This document shows, piece after piece, positions 25,501 through 39,300 of a DNA stretch of 64,000 nucleotides. The notes under the pieces were generated by a model, which saw only the letters and a program-made list of their open reading frames with translations, was not told the DNA's origin and made no database searches. The number at the start of each line of letters is the position of its first letter. Positions within the stretch are counted from its first letter, which is position 1. The stretch is from the NCBI GenBank assembly GCA_948099385.1, contig CANUEZ040000180.1, forward strand, positions 2,729,001-2,793,000, given 5' to 3'. Source of the DNA: Fasciola hepatica. Its lineage: Eukaryota; Platyhelminthes; Trematoda; Plagiorchiida; Fasciolidae. The translations under genes were made by a program, and so were the position numbers.

Positions 25501-26411
25501 GGTTCCGGAGTCTTACATTGAACGGGTTCGACTAGTGCACAGCCGAGGCTCTTTTGGTAGCCGTGGTTATCAGTCGGATTGGTTGCTCTCGGAAGCAGAG
25601 AAGAATTTACTTCGTACGCATACCACGGCGGTCAGTGCTCGAATGTTGTATCGTTTAGCACAACAGGTCAGTTTATGTCTCTGTGTGTGCATAGGTTTGC
25701 ATGTGTACGACCGCACCAACGTTCATCTTTTTGTCTCAAAGCACTTGTCTAAACCCGAACGATTCGTTTGTTATCCTCCGTCTGATTAGATTATTAAATC
25801 TTTTGTTCACCACCCTTAACGACCAGTGGTGGTCAGAGGTTCAAGTCCCGCGACTTTCTGTCGCGTGAGTGGTAAACAGTGATGTGTTGTGGTCCAGCTC
25901 GTTACCGCACCTGATCTGTTGGGACCTTATGTGGTTCTCCACCTCAAGTCTCAGGGTCAGGTTCCCAGCTATCCCTAATGGTACTGTGGGCCCTTGGTGC
26001 TATTTCACTGCATTCATAAGAAAGCATGTAATAATGATATCATTAACAGTAATAATACTAACAAATATAGCTGTTTGGTCATTATTGTATACATTTGTCT
26101 GGTAAAAGTCAATAAATTGCCTCGCTGATTCATTTTATTGCTGCCGATAGACCGGTGGCATTCGAGTGGTATAAGCACCTACTACCTCGGTGGTTGTTGA
26201 GGTTCGAACCCCGCAACCGCCGGTTGCACTGGTGATAGGCAGTAGTTGATCGTCGCCTCACGCGTCACCACAGATGGTTTGTTTGAGATCTTATGTGGTT
26301 CACCGTCACTGCAAGTCTCCCAGTCACCGTAACTACGTTTGACAACGAGTCCTAGTTTGGATCGAAACGTCACAATAAACGTTTTACAACTCAGCGTACT
26401 CCTTGACTTCT

Positions 26412-26456
<45 letters not shown>

Positions 26457-26821
26457 TTCACTCCAAATTTTTGTCACTGAGAGAGATATAAGAATATCCA
26501 ATCTACCAGGGTGTTTATTTGACTTACTCCACAATGAAACCACTGCATGATCAGAGATTCCTTCTCAAACTTTGACACGAGACAATAATTATTAAAATGA
26601 TGTATCACGTGTTTGGTCATGAGTGCAGTGGAAGAGGTTTATACCCCACAGCCGTAAAGGCCCAACGCACTACTAGGGATAGTCAGCAATCAAACTTGGA
26701 GTAGAGAACCGTGTATGATCCCAATAAGTCAGGTGTGGTAACCAGCAGGACGAAAGTAGATTATCACCTACCACCAAAATGACCGGCTGTGTCTGAATTG
26801 GAACATGTGACCTCCGAGGTG

Positions 26822-26891
<70 letters not shown>

Positions 26892-29800
26892 CACCTCGGA
26901 GGTCACATGTTCCAATTCAGACACAGCCGGTCATTTTGGTGGTAGGTGATAATCTACTTTCGTCCTGCTGGTTACCACACCTGACTTATTGGGATCATAC
27001 ACGGTTCTCTACTCCAAGTTTGATTGCTGACTATCCCTAGTAGTGCGTTGGGCCTTTACGGCTGTGGGGTATAAACCTCTTCCACTGCACTCATGACCAA
27101 ACACGTGATACATCATTTTAATAATTATTGTCTCGTGTCAAAGTTTGAGAAGGAATCTCTGATCATGCAGTGGTTTCATTGTGGAGTAAGTCAAATAAAC
27201 ACCCTGGTAGATTGGATATTCTTATATCTCTCTCAGTGACAAAAATTTGGAGTGAAGCAAAGTGAATCGTCTTTCCAAGATGACTCTTGAGTATGGAATG
27301 CAGAGCACTAAAATGTCAGTCTTCATTTTATCGCTTCATTAACCTCCTCTCTTTCTTTGGGCACACATGAACACCGGCTCATGACTATCGGGCTTCCAGA
27401 ATCCGGTAGTTCCTGTACGTTATTTCAGTATCGATCGGGTGTTCCGCAATGAAACACTGGATGCGACACATTTGGCTGAGTTTCATCAAGTCGAAGGATT
27501 GGTCGCAGACTATGGACTAAGTTTGGGTCATCTAAAAGCAGTCATACGAGCATTCTTCGGGAAATTGGGTCTGACACAACTCCGTTTCAAGCCAGCCTAC
27601 AATCCATACACCGAACCGAGTATGGAGATATTCGCATATCACCCAGGTGAGCATGTGTTTGCGTATCCCATAATAGGACCAAAAGGCTGCAAAATCTGTT
27701 CATCTGCGCTCGCTTCTGTTGGTTTCAAGTTTTCTTGTTTCTCGGTAAATTATGATATCCAAGAGAATGGATCAGACCTAGGGACAAAAAAATTTAGTTT
27801 AATAATGAAAGGACGAACTAGCTGCAAAAATGGTGGGTCAGATGAGATTATTAGCGATCACTTGTGCTACTTACTTGGGAAACAACTGTTCTGCCTACTC
27901 TCAAAATTGTCTGTCAGTTTTAATTTGAGTCATTTCCTTCAGAGACGTCGACAGGGATTGTAAAGAATAGCGGAAACCATCTGGAACTTGGTCGAGTGAT
28001 TTGTATTTTCCTATCTTTCATCACACCAGTGTATCATTCACTGTTGTAAGATACTCTTTGTGAACTGCTGTCCTTGCTGCATTATTCGAATTTGATGACC
28101 AGATAAGATAAACGTACATCATAGTACGGTTGTGGTCGGTCGTTGAAACCTGTCTCCAATCTTAGTGTTGATTGAAACACACTCTTACTACTGTAATGTT
28201 CTCCTAAATGCGTTTTCCATAAAGTCCGGTAACAGTTTTGGATGTATGTTCGTGATTCGAGAACAGGTTTGCAAACGTTTATTTTTACTTCAGAGCACTG
28301 AAATGCGAAATTAATGGTTGCGTGAACTGAATTGATTTCATGTTTGCACATAAGTGCGGTGGTAGAGGCCTTGAAGGTCCACTATGGTGTCAAGGTTAAC
28401 CACAAACTTGACTCTGATAATTGGAATGGAGAACCACTTATTTTCCCAGGCGTGGTAACGAACCGGGCGACGGCAGAATGCTGTCTACCAACAGTTAAAC
28501 TTCGTCGCTGAATACGTTAATTTCCTGGGACATGAGAAGTCATCTGACGCTCTCAGGTCGATGAATTTGTGAACACCTTCAACTCAAAATCTCGCTGTCC
28601 ACTCAGCACTTGAAAAAGGCAAATGTTTCCCGAGTCTATCTATTCGTTTACTGAGAATGTACAAAACCAGCTGACAGAAATCACTGTGGTTTTAAAGATT
28701 TGGTGTCTAATGGAGGCAAAATAGACCGGGGTGATGTCCGACAACAAAACGCATTTGTTAGCCGCTGCAACAAGTGATAGTCAATTCCCAGGATTCCGTT
28801 GAACTATTGCACCAGGCGCACAGTTTGAGGTGTGTTCCGTCAGTTTAGTGCACATAATTTTGTTAAGCCTACTGGTGTCTCGTTGTAACAAGCAGTCAAA
28901 GCGTGGAAAACAGTTACAAAAGTTCGTCCTCACCCCCAGCACTCCATCCAAGTTGATCCTCATGGTGCATCCCCATTTCGACTTCTTTGCTATTTGGCTC
29001 GCTCTGTTGCGCGCCGTTCTCGCCGTGTTGGTCAGATTGCGCGGGTTGTCATCTCAGTCCGACGCTCTCCTAAACCGGATCAGCCTTCTGCGATCCGGAA
29101 CATGTGTTCACTGTTAGTCCAGTCTATACTAGCACTCCACCGAGCGTACGCGTGGAAGCAAGGTTTGGTCACGGGCCACGGTATAAACGGCCGCTGACGA
29201 ACAAACGAATGTACGTTCATGCCACATGACTGAGTTTGACGAATTCCAAACGCTTTCTGTATGTTCAACAGCAATCTAATAACAACAATGCCTTCATAAC
29301 TGCACTTATTTGCTTTATTGATTGTTCCCTCTGTCAGAGTTTTTTGATGAATCAAACATTGTTGTGCAGTTGCTCAGCTTGACCACTGACACGACAAACA
29401 AGCAGCGACGCTTCAATTTGTTGCTGTTGACACGAACGACTGCTGACTAGAATCCAGTCTAGAAGTGCACTCTCAGCTTCCATGCTCAAAGTAATGCCAA
29501 CGACAGCCTGACCACGAGCTCAAGCAACCGAATCACCCGACACGCGAAGAGTGAAGCGAAAGATTGAGGTTATATCTTGGGTGCGAAAAGTGATCACAAG
29601 AGTGGGGTCTTGTATGCGTGTTTCGGGGACACCGCATACATCTGTTCTAAAAGTGTCAAGAGTTCTAGGAAAGGCAGTCTGTTGCCCTATCTGACATAGT
29701 GTGCGGACGTTGAAGGCAACCAAGTGGAGTGAACATTTCGGCTTAGGAAGTGCATTTGATTTATACCCAACTCCTGAACTACTGCATTCTTCAGAGCTGA

Positions 29801-32800
29801 AACAACTCGTGACCTTTGGCATCAATCTTAAATTGGAAGAGGAAAGTTAGTGAGGCCTTCGACAGGAATGATGCTGGAGGTTTCTGGGTGAATCATACTT
29901 CGCGGCTGCCCACACCGCAGAAGGGGTTCTTCTTTGGGACCTCTAACCGGAACCTTTGACTCAAAAGGTCTGACCGACGAGGCAGCAGGGCATTAACGCA
30001 GCACGGGAACGCGACCGAAGAACCCGTGAAGGAATTTCTTCCGTTCTGTCACGTGAGATCTGATGTTGCAAGCATTCTGTCTTGTATTCGCTGGTGCTTT
30101 GTTATCGACCTGCCTTTCAGATTCAATCCTTAGTCCCATGCACCCAATGGAGCAAGCGGAACGTGGACGGGGCAGCATCCTTTGAACTGGGTGCTGCCCA
30201 GCTTAGGCAGGCGATACTTGCCCAATGAAGTGCGATGACTTTTCCCACCGTCGAGAGAAACCCCAGGTACTCCACTCCTACATCCATCTAGTAGAGGTTT
30301 TTAGACCGGCATACTACTTCTCTCCGTGTTTATTCACTGGAGTGTCCTCTCCAGGGGCATAATGAATAGAACCAGACGTTGCCCATCAACTGGTTCAGAG
30401 GCCTCTACCTATTGACCTGTCAGGCATGATTTAATCTCCGGATTAAGGAAACCATCTTGCAAATCTCTTTGGGTCATGGAGGCTTTATCAGGTGTATCAG
30501 TAATGAACCTTGAGTATGCGGACGACAAATGGCTCCTACGGGAAGATCTTTGTGAATTGCACACCTTCCTGGACAACATGGATAACTGCCTTAAAATACT
30601 CGGCATTCGTTTTAAGTCCTCAAAGTGTAAGGTGCTGCTCTATGCCTGGGTAGTTTAAACACCAAGGCTCACGGTATTAGCGGAGACGATAAATCAGGTA
30701 GGTAAGTTCTGTTAACTAAGCAGCGGCATTTTTCTCGAAGGTTGGGTATCAGATGAAGTGCTTCGGTTGACGCCGCTAGTGGTTGGAAGATGAGTAAGGG
30801 TGACTAGCCAATGACGTGAAAAAAGCATCAAAAGCCCAACCATTGGGCTTCCTGGATGAGGTTCAAAAGACTCATCAGTACCACACTATAAGGTTTTGTT
30901 TTGCTACCGGTGGTGCACTTGTTCTCACACTTTATTCATCCACTGCTACTGTTATCGAAGTGGTATTTGTTTTGGTTCACGGAGGCACGCAACCCATCAC
31001 ACCACGCCAAGGTGCAGTCTCGATGCAGTTACTTCTAGACCATAACCGGCGATCTACCTTTGAGGCAGAGCTGCCCACAGTTGTCTGTGCAGCCGGATAT
31101 CCAAGAATCAGATGAACGCTAACAACAGATCAACAAAGCCTTGTATGCAGCTTGTAATGCTACATAGGACTCTGGTTCAAGTAGGCCTCACAAACAATGG
31201 ATTTCTTGGACATCCGTTGCTCGCAGATCCGTCCCTCCGGATGCCGCATTCAGTGAAGTGCGTAAGTCCCTGAGACGCCAACTGACTAGGAGCCTGAGAA
31301 ATGACTGTTAACAGTGGTGGATTGCGAGATGTAGGGAAATGGAAAAAGCTGCGTCTGTTCACAATAATGGAACCTTTACCGTTTGGTTAGGAGTACTGGT
31401 CCACGGGAACCCGGTGTAAGTGAGATAATCAAGGAACCCGATGGTTCAGTAATTAATTCCCAGAGACATCGTCTGGATCGTTGGGCGGAGCACTTTAGGG
31501 AACAGTTCAGTAGGCCCGCTTCAACTGTGGACCTTCCGAATATGCCTGGAGGAGAAATGATGTAGGTAGATATCACTCCTCCATCGGAGATGCAGATTAT
31601 GCACAAGACAGGTTACTCGAAAAGGTACAAAGCCGCTTTACTAGATGAGTTGTCTCCATCTTTTTTTAAGGATGGAGACGGAATTTTAGTTTCGAAGTCC
31701 ACAGAATTTCTCCGGGTAATCTGCGATAGTGGGCGAATTCCTGGGGAATGCTGTGAATCGCTGATTGTGCCGATTTACAAGAAAGGTGGCAGGTCCACTT
31801 GTGAAAACCACAGAGGAATTAGCATGGTTAAGTATCGCATCCGAACTGCTCACCGGGATTATTATGCACCGAGTATCCAGTGCCCCTGAAATGTGTACAC
31901 GTGAGAATCAAGGCGGTTTCAGACCCGGTTGGAGTTGTGTCGACCACATCTTTACTCTTCGACAAATTTTAGAGCACAGACACATCTTCCGTAGGCACAC
32001 AATATCTGTCTTTATTGATCTGAAAGCGGCGTTCGGTTCAGTCGACCGCACAGTCCTTTGGCACTGTCCCTCACAGAAAAGTGTGCGAGAGAAGTTTATT
32101 TCTCTTTTCCAATGGTTGTATGCAAACAGCCGGAGTTGAGTTCGTGCTTACGGCAGTCTTTCACCAACGTTCATGCCTTTTGCCATGTCGTGGACTGATC
32201 ACCTCCACCTACATTGCAACCGCTACCCAACTCGGAGAACAGCGTACGACGAGGAATTCTATCGGTGGGCATACGTGACACATGTCCTAACCACCTCAAC
32301 CTGTTTAGATTCACTACTTAATCCAGGGATCTACCTCTGGTTCCCAACATCTTACGTATAACCCCAGCATTGTTGAGACAATTTTCTCATCATATTCGGA
32401 CAACGCTACGGAGAAATCGAAGCTGAAACACCTGTCTTCTCCTAACGGCCGTATTTGTGAGCCGCATACAAGAACGGACCTAACCGCCACAGTTTACACT
32501 CGACCCTTGAGAGGAAATCAAGTATCGCGTAGGCGCCACAAATGACGGAGATTAGCAAAACCTTGCATTCAGCGAGATTGGCCTAGTTTCATGCATTTGC
32601 TTATGATGAGGTAAAACGTGAAAAACATTATTTTTGACTCTTTTCTGTTACACTGTCCTCAGATTCGTCCATATGTCCGGGTATGGGTGTCTTAGGCTCC
32701 GGGGTGTCCAATCCCCCTGAACGTCACTCGATATGCTCCCAAATGACGACGCGTCTCTCACAGCCTCTGCTGAGGAAGTCCTGTACACTGCCTTCTCGTG

Positions 32801-33258
32801 GCGGAGGTGTTTTCATCAAAAAGTAAGGACGAAGGCGAGCGCTCGGCGCTCTCTGTCGGGTTGACTGATATTCTCTCTAAGGAAAATGGCTAAACCATGA
32901 TTCCAAACCAAAGAAGTACGGCATACGAAGCATACTGGACTACGCTCACCGATGTCTGCGATGGATTGGTGCACTTGGGAACCCAGGATGTCTGGCTCCA
33001 TCCGAAGAGCGCCTGTATTGAACGATTGCGGACCCCCAGTAGGTTAGAAACCCCATGCTGCATCCTGCTGCCTTGCGGGTTAAGCTCTGGGAAGCTAGAG
33101 GCTTCGGTTATGGACCCCTCAAAAAAACCGCTTGCTTTTGCCCGGGCAACCGTGCAGTATTGCACCCGCAAACAAATTATGGGATCTTAATCCACTTACT
33201 CAGTCCTCGCCGGTTGTACCAAGTTCTGTTTGGTATAGCCTGAAATCAGGCGGTACTG

Positions 33259-33311
<53 letters not shown>

Positions 33312-36300
33312 TGATAGTAAGTAGTATGTAAACGCGTGGACAAGATTCCCCCGGAAGCACACCACCGGTTTCGCGGTTGTTGCCACTAATCAGGTAGGCG
33401 TATCCGGTACTCCTCTGCCCACTCGTCCTCATACTTGTACACTCCGATGTCAGCCTCTTAATCTCGGCTCCTTCAACCTGCGTACACTCAAGCAGGCCGG
33501 TCAGCAGGCGTGCCTGCTTAAGTGGAACGCGTGTACAGGATTCGAGCAGTGTAATTCAACTAACTGGTCCTGGTATCTCATCGAGGTATTTTCTGCGCAC
33601 TTCAGGAGACGAAGTAGCTCGAGCTGCGGGTCAACGTAGTGTAGGAATAGTCTTGACGGAGAAGGCTGAGGCTGTCCTTTTAGACTGGATCCCTGTTAAC
33701 AGTCGTTTATGTGCAGTTAGACTCCAGGAGTCAGTTGGCGTTCGAAACGATAGTTGTGTTAAGCGCAGTTTATTTGTGATCTCGACGTACGCCCCAACAG
33801 ACTGCAGCACTGACATGCAGAAGGATGAGTTCTATGATGAACTCACCACCCTCGTTCGCAGAAGTAAAGGTTCTGACATTGTTGTGCTAGCTGGTGACTT
33901 TGATTCACAAGTTGGCAAAATTGGTGCGTCAGAAGCTTGTTTAGGTGGCCGTTGTGCTTTACCTGCTGAGCGTACAGATAACGGGGATAGGCTTCTCCAG
34001 TTTTGTGCATACAATCAATTGTTCTTGTCTAGCACGAATTTCCGACATAGCTCGTGTCGCACGGTGACATGGCGCTCTAACTCTACAGGTGCCCTGGGCC
34101 AGATTGATCATATCACCGTAAGCCACGGGTGTCGCAGTTCTGTTCAGAACTGTAGATCCTATTGGTTCATGTACGTAGAGTGGGACGATGCATTAGTTTT
34201 AATGCGATTATCTCTCCAGCTCCATGGTCATCGACAAAACCGCAAACCGGATTTGCCGTGCAACGTTTGTGTGATCCAGAAGTACGCACCCGTTACGAGC
34301 ATAAGTTAGCACATGGGCTAGGATCTACGGAGAACAATAATGTAGATGAGCATTGGGCTCATATCAAACAGGCGATGCACCTTGCAGCAGGTTTCGCCTG
34401 TGGTTCTAGATCCGTTGTCCATCAAGGGCACTGGATCTCGCAAGAGTCGTTGAGTATAATGAAGCACAAGCAACAGTTCTCGAACTGTAAGGAGATGAAT
34501 AAGATGCGGCGAAAGCTACAAAGGCAAGTTGCGAAAAGCTTCAAGAATGATCGGGAAAATTGGTGGGTCAAGATAGCCGAAGAAATGGAAATAGCAGCTG
34601 CTTCAGGTAACAGTCACAGACTGTCCAAACTCATTCGTGACACTGGTGGACGGCGCACCCAGGTCAGTGAAACGATTTGGGATAGAAATGGAGAACCCAT
34701 CCATAGAGAAGAGCATAGGCTTGACCGTTGGGCCGAATACTTCAAGGAACAGTTTAGCTGGCCGCACGCTAGTGTAGTTACTCCTGCGTCAACAAGTGCG
34801 ACTCCTTGGGTGGTATCACTTGAGCGCCCATCGGAAGTAGAAGTGCAGCCATGCATTCGATCAATAAAGCGAGGTAAAGAGGCACGTCGCGACGAACTTC
34901 CCCCAGTTCTTTTCAAACTGTGTGGAAATGTTTCGATAAAATCACTTACCACTTCGCTCCGTGACATTTGGAAGGAGGATCGTATTTCGTTAATATGGAG
35001 CGAGTCATTGATTGTTCCCATCTTCAAGAAGTGAATACTCAATGACTGTGGTAATCATCGTGGGATTAGCCTAATTTCGATAGTCATCGAAGTATTAGCC
35101 TCAATTCTACTGCACAGTCTTAAACCCGCTCGAGAGAGGAATATCCGCGAACAGCAGGCTGGATTCCGTCCAGCTCGAGGATGCATCGACCAGATCTTTA
35201 CTCTTCGCCAACTACTTGAAATTCGTCGCACGCAACGTCGACCGACAATAATCGTCTTCTTAGACTTGAAAGGCGCTTTCGATTCAGTTCATCGAGCAAC
35301 GCTTTTCACTACTCTTCATCGAAAAGGTATGCCCCAGAAGTTCGTGAACCTACTGAGATCATTGGATTCTCATACTTCTGGCAGCGTTAGAGTCTACGGT
35401 GAACTATCCGGTCGGTTCGAAACAACCAGTGGTGTTCGACAGGGATATCCCATGTCTCCATTCCTGTTCAACTTCCTCATGGACGAAATAACGGAGAGTG
35501 CGCTGCAAAATCTTCAGCACATAGGCGTCGAACTAGGAAATAGTGGAAAGCTGTGTGACCCAGATTACGCAGACGACGTTGTCTGTTTGTTCGAATCCAC
35601 GGAACATGCATAACGTGCACTAGATAGACTTGCGAGAGCTGTAGCTCCATTCGGCATGCGCTTTGTACCTTCAAAGTGTAAAGTGATGTTACAGGACTGG
35701 ACGTCAACGATTCCGAGCTTGATGCTCGATGGGGAGGTGCTGTCAGTTGTCGACCACTTCACGTACCTCGGCAACAGCGTGACGACGGATGGGAGCACAG
35801 TAGTAGAGGTGAGCACGCGTATATCCAAGGCTCAAGTGGCGTACGCTGGACTGAAGCACTTGTGGCGTCCATCTGATATTTCACTGAAGTTGAAAGGTCG
35901 TGTGCACTGTGCCTCAGTGCGTTCAGTTTTGTTGTATGGTTGCGAAACTTGGAGTCTGCGTGTGGCACATGTTCGTCGCCTTGAGGTTTCTGACCATCAA
36001 CATTGGCGTAGTATCACTAAGATTGGGTGGAATAACCGAGTGAGCAATACTGAGGTCAGAAATTGAGTACTGAGTATCAGTTCAGTCAGTTTTTCATAAA
36101 AGCGTGTCCAATTTAGTAGACTTCGTTTGTTGGGGCACGTGTTGCGTATGGCAAACACACGTCTACAGTACCGTGTCCCATTCTCCGTTCCTCCTAGAGA
36201 TTGGAAGAGACCACGTGGAGGTCAACAGATGACTTGGCAGCGAGGAATGAGAAGGTGTACAGTGAACTTAGGAAAAGTAGATGCTTCAAGTCTTCGTGGT

Positions 36301-39300
36301 TGGGGTTCAAAAGATCCGTCATCCAATTTGGCAGGAGACGCTGAGGGATATGGCAGCAAACCGTGAACAGTGGCGATCGTGTTGTCGCTTTTTGTCGAAT
36401 CAGAATGATTGATCGATGTGCGTTTGTACAGTTAGACTGTGTATTCCGTGTGTTGGTTATTGGGGTGTTCTTTCGTTTTCCCATCCGTGTATGTCCACTC
36501 CCTGTCCATCTTGTATATTAATACTTTCTAATTCAATGTGCAACATGGTGAGAAAGGCAGTGGTCAGTGGGACTTGCCCTACTGTTTAACGGTGTACGAT
36601 GATGATGATGCAGTCGGCAACCTTGGAAGAAGTTGGAGTTCATCAATTTCGCAGCACCGTTTCCTAACTTCATCATTGGATACTCTGTCGCACCGATTTG
36701 TTTTCGAATAACGTTACAAGCACCAGTGATCAAACGCCTCCAACTTTCTAGTATCCTCGGCTTTCTGTGGCCAGGTTTCCCAGCTGTAGCTGAGTACGAG
36801 GCGTATAACGGCACATTCGATGCGCACCTTGGTCCGAAGGCTGGATTCACTGCGGGTCCACATCTCCCGTCGTAGCTGGAGAAATGCTTTCCTGGCGTTG
36901 TCTATTGGGAGTATTATTTCATCCTTCACCTGACCGTTGGGAAGCAGTGTAGAGTCTAGATACTTGAACATATTCAATCAGTTAGCCATTGATGAACAGC
37001 TGTTGAGTTGTTGGCCCTGGGTAAGTTGACAAACTTTGGGTTTTTGTAGTGTTTACTTCTAGCCCGATGGACTTTGAGACGAAATCGACTCGGTTAAGGA
37101 CTAGTTGAAGAGTCCGATAGCACAGCAATGTCATCCGCGAATTCTAGGTCCGAGATATACACCCCCTGACTCAGTTGGATACCGGGATAGTCAGTCAGTG
37201 CCTGTCTCATTGTCTAGTCGATCGCGTAGTTGAACAGCATTGGTGAAAGAGGGCAGCCCTGTCGGACAACAGTAGTGAATGTGAATTTGGATGACTCTTC
37301 TCCATACATATGGACCAGCACCCTAGTGGTCGAATAGTATCCTCTCAGAGCTTAGCGGGCATCCCGTCGGATTCCATTATTATCCAGAGACAATCCCGGT
37401 TAAGTGAATCGAAAGTTGATGAAACAGGCAACTGTTGGCTTCTGGAACTTGTAGCGGTGCTCCGGTGTTCCACGTATTGTGAATATTTGTTCCACGCAGC
37501 CTCTAACGGGGCGGAAACCCCTTTGATTTGGCCGGGTGCGGCAGCCTCTCGCAACTGAGAAGCGGTTGAGTAGCAGCACACAGAAAATCTTCGCAGGCAC
37601 GTTGATCAGGTTGATCCCCCTATAGTTGTCGTACACGGATTTGTCCCCTTTCTTTGGGATGGGCAGCAGAACGGACCTGTCCCAATCTGTCGGAAAGACT
37701 TCTTCTCTCCATATGAAGCCAAATAAGATGTGTAATCTGTCAATCAATGACGACAGGCAGCATTTGGAGACTTCAGGTGGAATGCCATCTTCTCAAGAAG
37801 CTTCGTTGTTCTTCAGCTGATTGATAACTGGCGATTTCGGTTGTGCTCGGTGGATCGCAACTGACATTGTATGGCCCTGCGAGAACTGGGGGTTCTAGGG
37901 CCGTCGTGTGAACTGATGGTCGGTTGTGCAATCGATCAAAATGCTCTACCCATCGCTGTTTTTCTCTTCTGATCAGGTATGAGCTGACCGGCTGTGACGC
38001 GTGAGAGCCACTCTTGCTTGCATCGCCTACTCGACGCGTTGCGAATGAGGCGAAATAGCTTGCCAAAGTCACCGATCTCTGCGGCAATCTCCTTTTTTTA
38101 ACTACTTCTATCGAGTACCGCTTACGATCAGCCCTAGCGGAGCGCGAGGCCTCACGTTGCAATCTGTGGTGTTCGCCACTTCCTGATATTCGGGCTTCGT
38201 GTGCTTTAGTCGACAGTTGAAATGTGCCCTCAGAGATCCAGTCTTTTAGATGCCTTTCAGTTTTCCCTAGTTCTTTTAGGATAGCTTGTCTAACCGTCGA
38301 TTTGATTGCCATCCACTGTTCTACTGGAGTTGAATCCGGTGAAACCTTGGTTACTGTGGGTAGTCGGGTTTCAATTAAGCTTAACAGCGCTTGACATTTC
38401 TCTGGCATTTCCAGGGCTGAGACGTTTATGCGGGTCGGTGGGAAGGCCTTAGGGCGTACACGGACAGATGGATTCTGAAGCGCGAACGAAGAAGAACGTG
38501 ACCCCTCTCGTTTGCGTTTCCCATCACTGCGCCGCGGTACGCTTGATAGTCTTTTGCAGATGAAGCCCAACGAGACCTCGCTAAGATATGGTCGATTTGA
38601 TGCGAATTCCGACCGTGGTTGGAGTACCGCGTCAGTATATGGTTCTTAGGGTGCTGGAAACGTGTGGTACAAACGACCATTCTGGTAGAGTCGGCCAAAC
38701 TGACCAGGCAGTCATCATCCTCACAGCGTTTATCGAGGCCAAAATTCCCCAGGAGTTGCTGCGTTGACGAATCCGATGGACCAACTACTTGAAACTCGTC
38801 ACACGCAACGTCGACCGACAATAATCGTCTTCTTAGACTTGAAAGGCGCTTTCGATTCAGTTCATCGAGCAACGCTTTTCACTACTCTTCATCGAAAAGG
38901 TATGCCCCAGAAGTTCGTGAACCTACTGAGATCATTGGATTCTCATACTTCTGGCAGCGTTAGAGTCTACGGTGAACTATCCGGTCGGTTCGAAACAACC
39001 AGTGGTGTTCGACAGGGATATCCCATGTCTCCATTCCTGTTCAACTTCCTCATGGACGAAATAACGGAGAGTGCGCTGCAAAATCTTCAGCACATAGGCG
39101 TCGAACTAGGAAATAGTGGAAAGCTGTGTGACCCAGATTACGCAGACGACGTTGTCTGTTTGTTCGAATCCACGGAACATGCATAACGTGCACTAGATAG
39201 ACTTGCGAGAGCTGTAGCTCCATTCGGCATGCGCTTTGTACCTTCAAAGTGTAAAGTGATGTTACAGGACTGGACGTCAACGATTCCGAGCTTGATGCTC

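Larger units (their letters stand above)
26454..27259. repeat. 806-bp perfect palindrome around an (AT)n core
   Basis: The sequence is its own reverse complement around the point between 26856 and 26857. Base 26454 pairs with 27259, and the symmetry stops at 26453/27260. Each arm is about 370 bases and contains one SINE-B copy (26583-26823 on minus, 26890-27130 on plus) plus flanking unique sequence. The core is (AT)n at 26824-26889. I found no mismatch by eye. It may be a real inverted duplication or a fold-back artefact of library preparation or assembly. Confidence 0.92.
25667..27399 (+). other. FARSA intron 8
   Basis: 1,733 bases, mostly SINE-B copies (25818-26040, 26152-26375), an (AT)n tract and the palindrome at 26454-27259. 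Confidence 0.8.

Noticed and set aside
26673..27040. Two identical 83-codon open frames on opposite strands with Tyr-Ile repeats
   Set aside because: They are mirror images produced by the palindrome and read through the (AT)n core; not genes.
31140..32590. Another twin-priming-type 5' inversion
   Set aside because: Here the 5' part is on plus at low coordinates and the 3' part is on minus at high coordinates, which is not the order expected from twin priming; separate insertions or recombination fit better.
36194..36484. 96-codon minus-strand frame repeated at 21558-21848, 39767-40057 and (plus) 42669-42959
   Set aside because: It is the antisense shadow of the RTE-I C-terminal region and 3' UTR; its conservation follows from copy identity.
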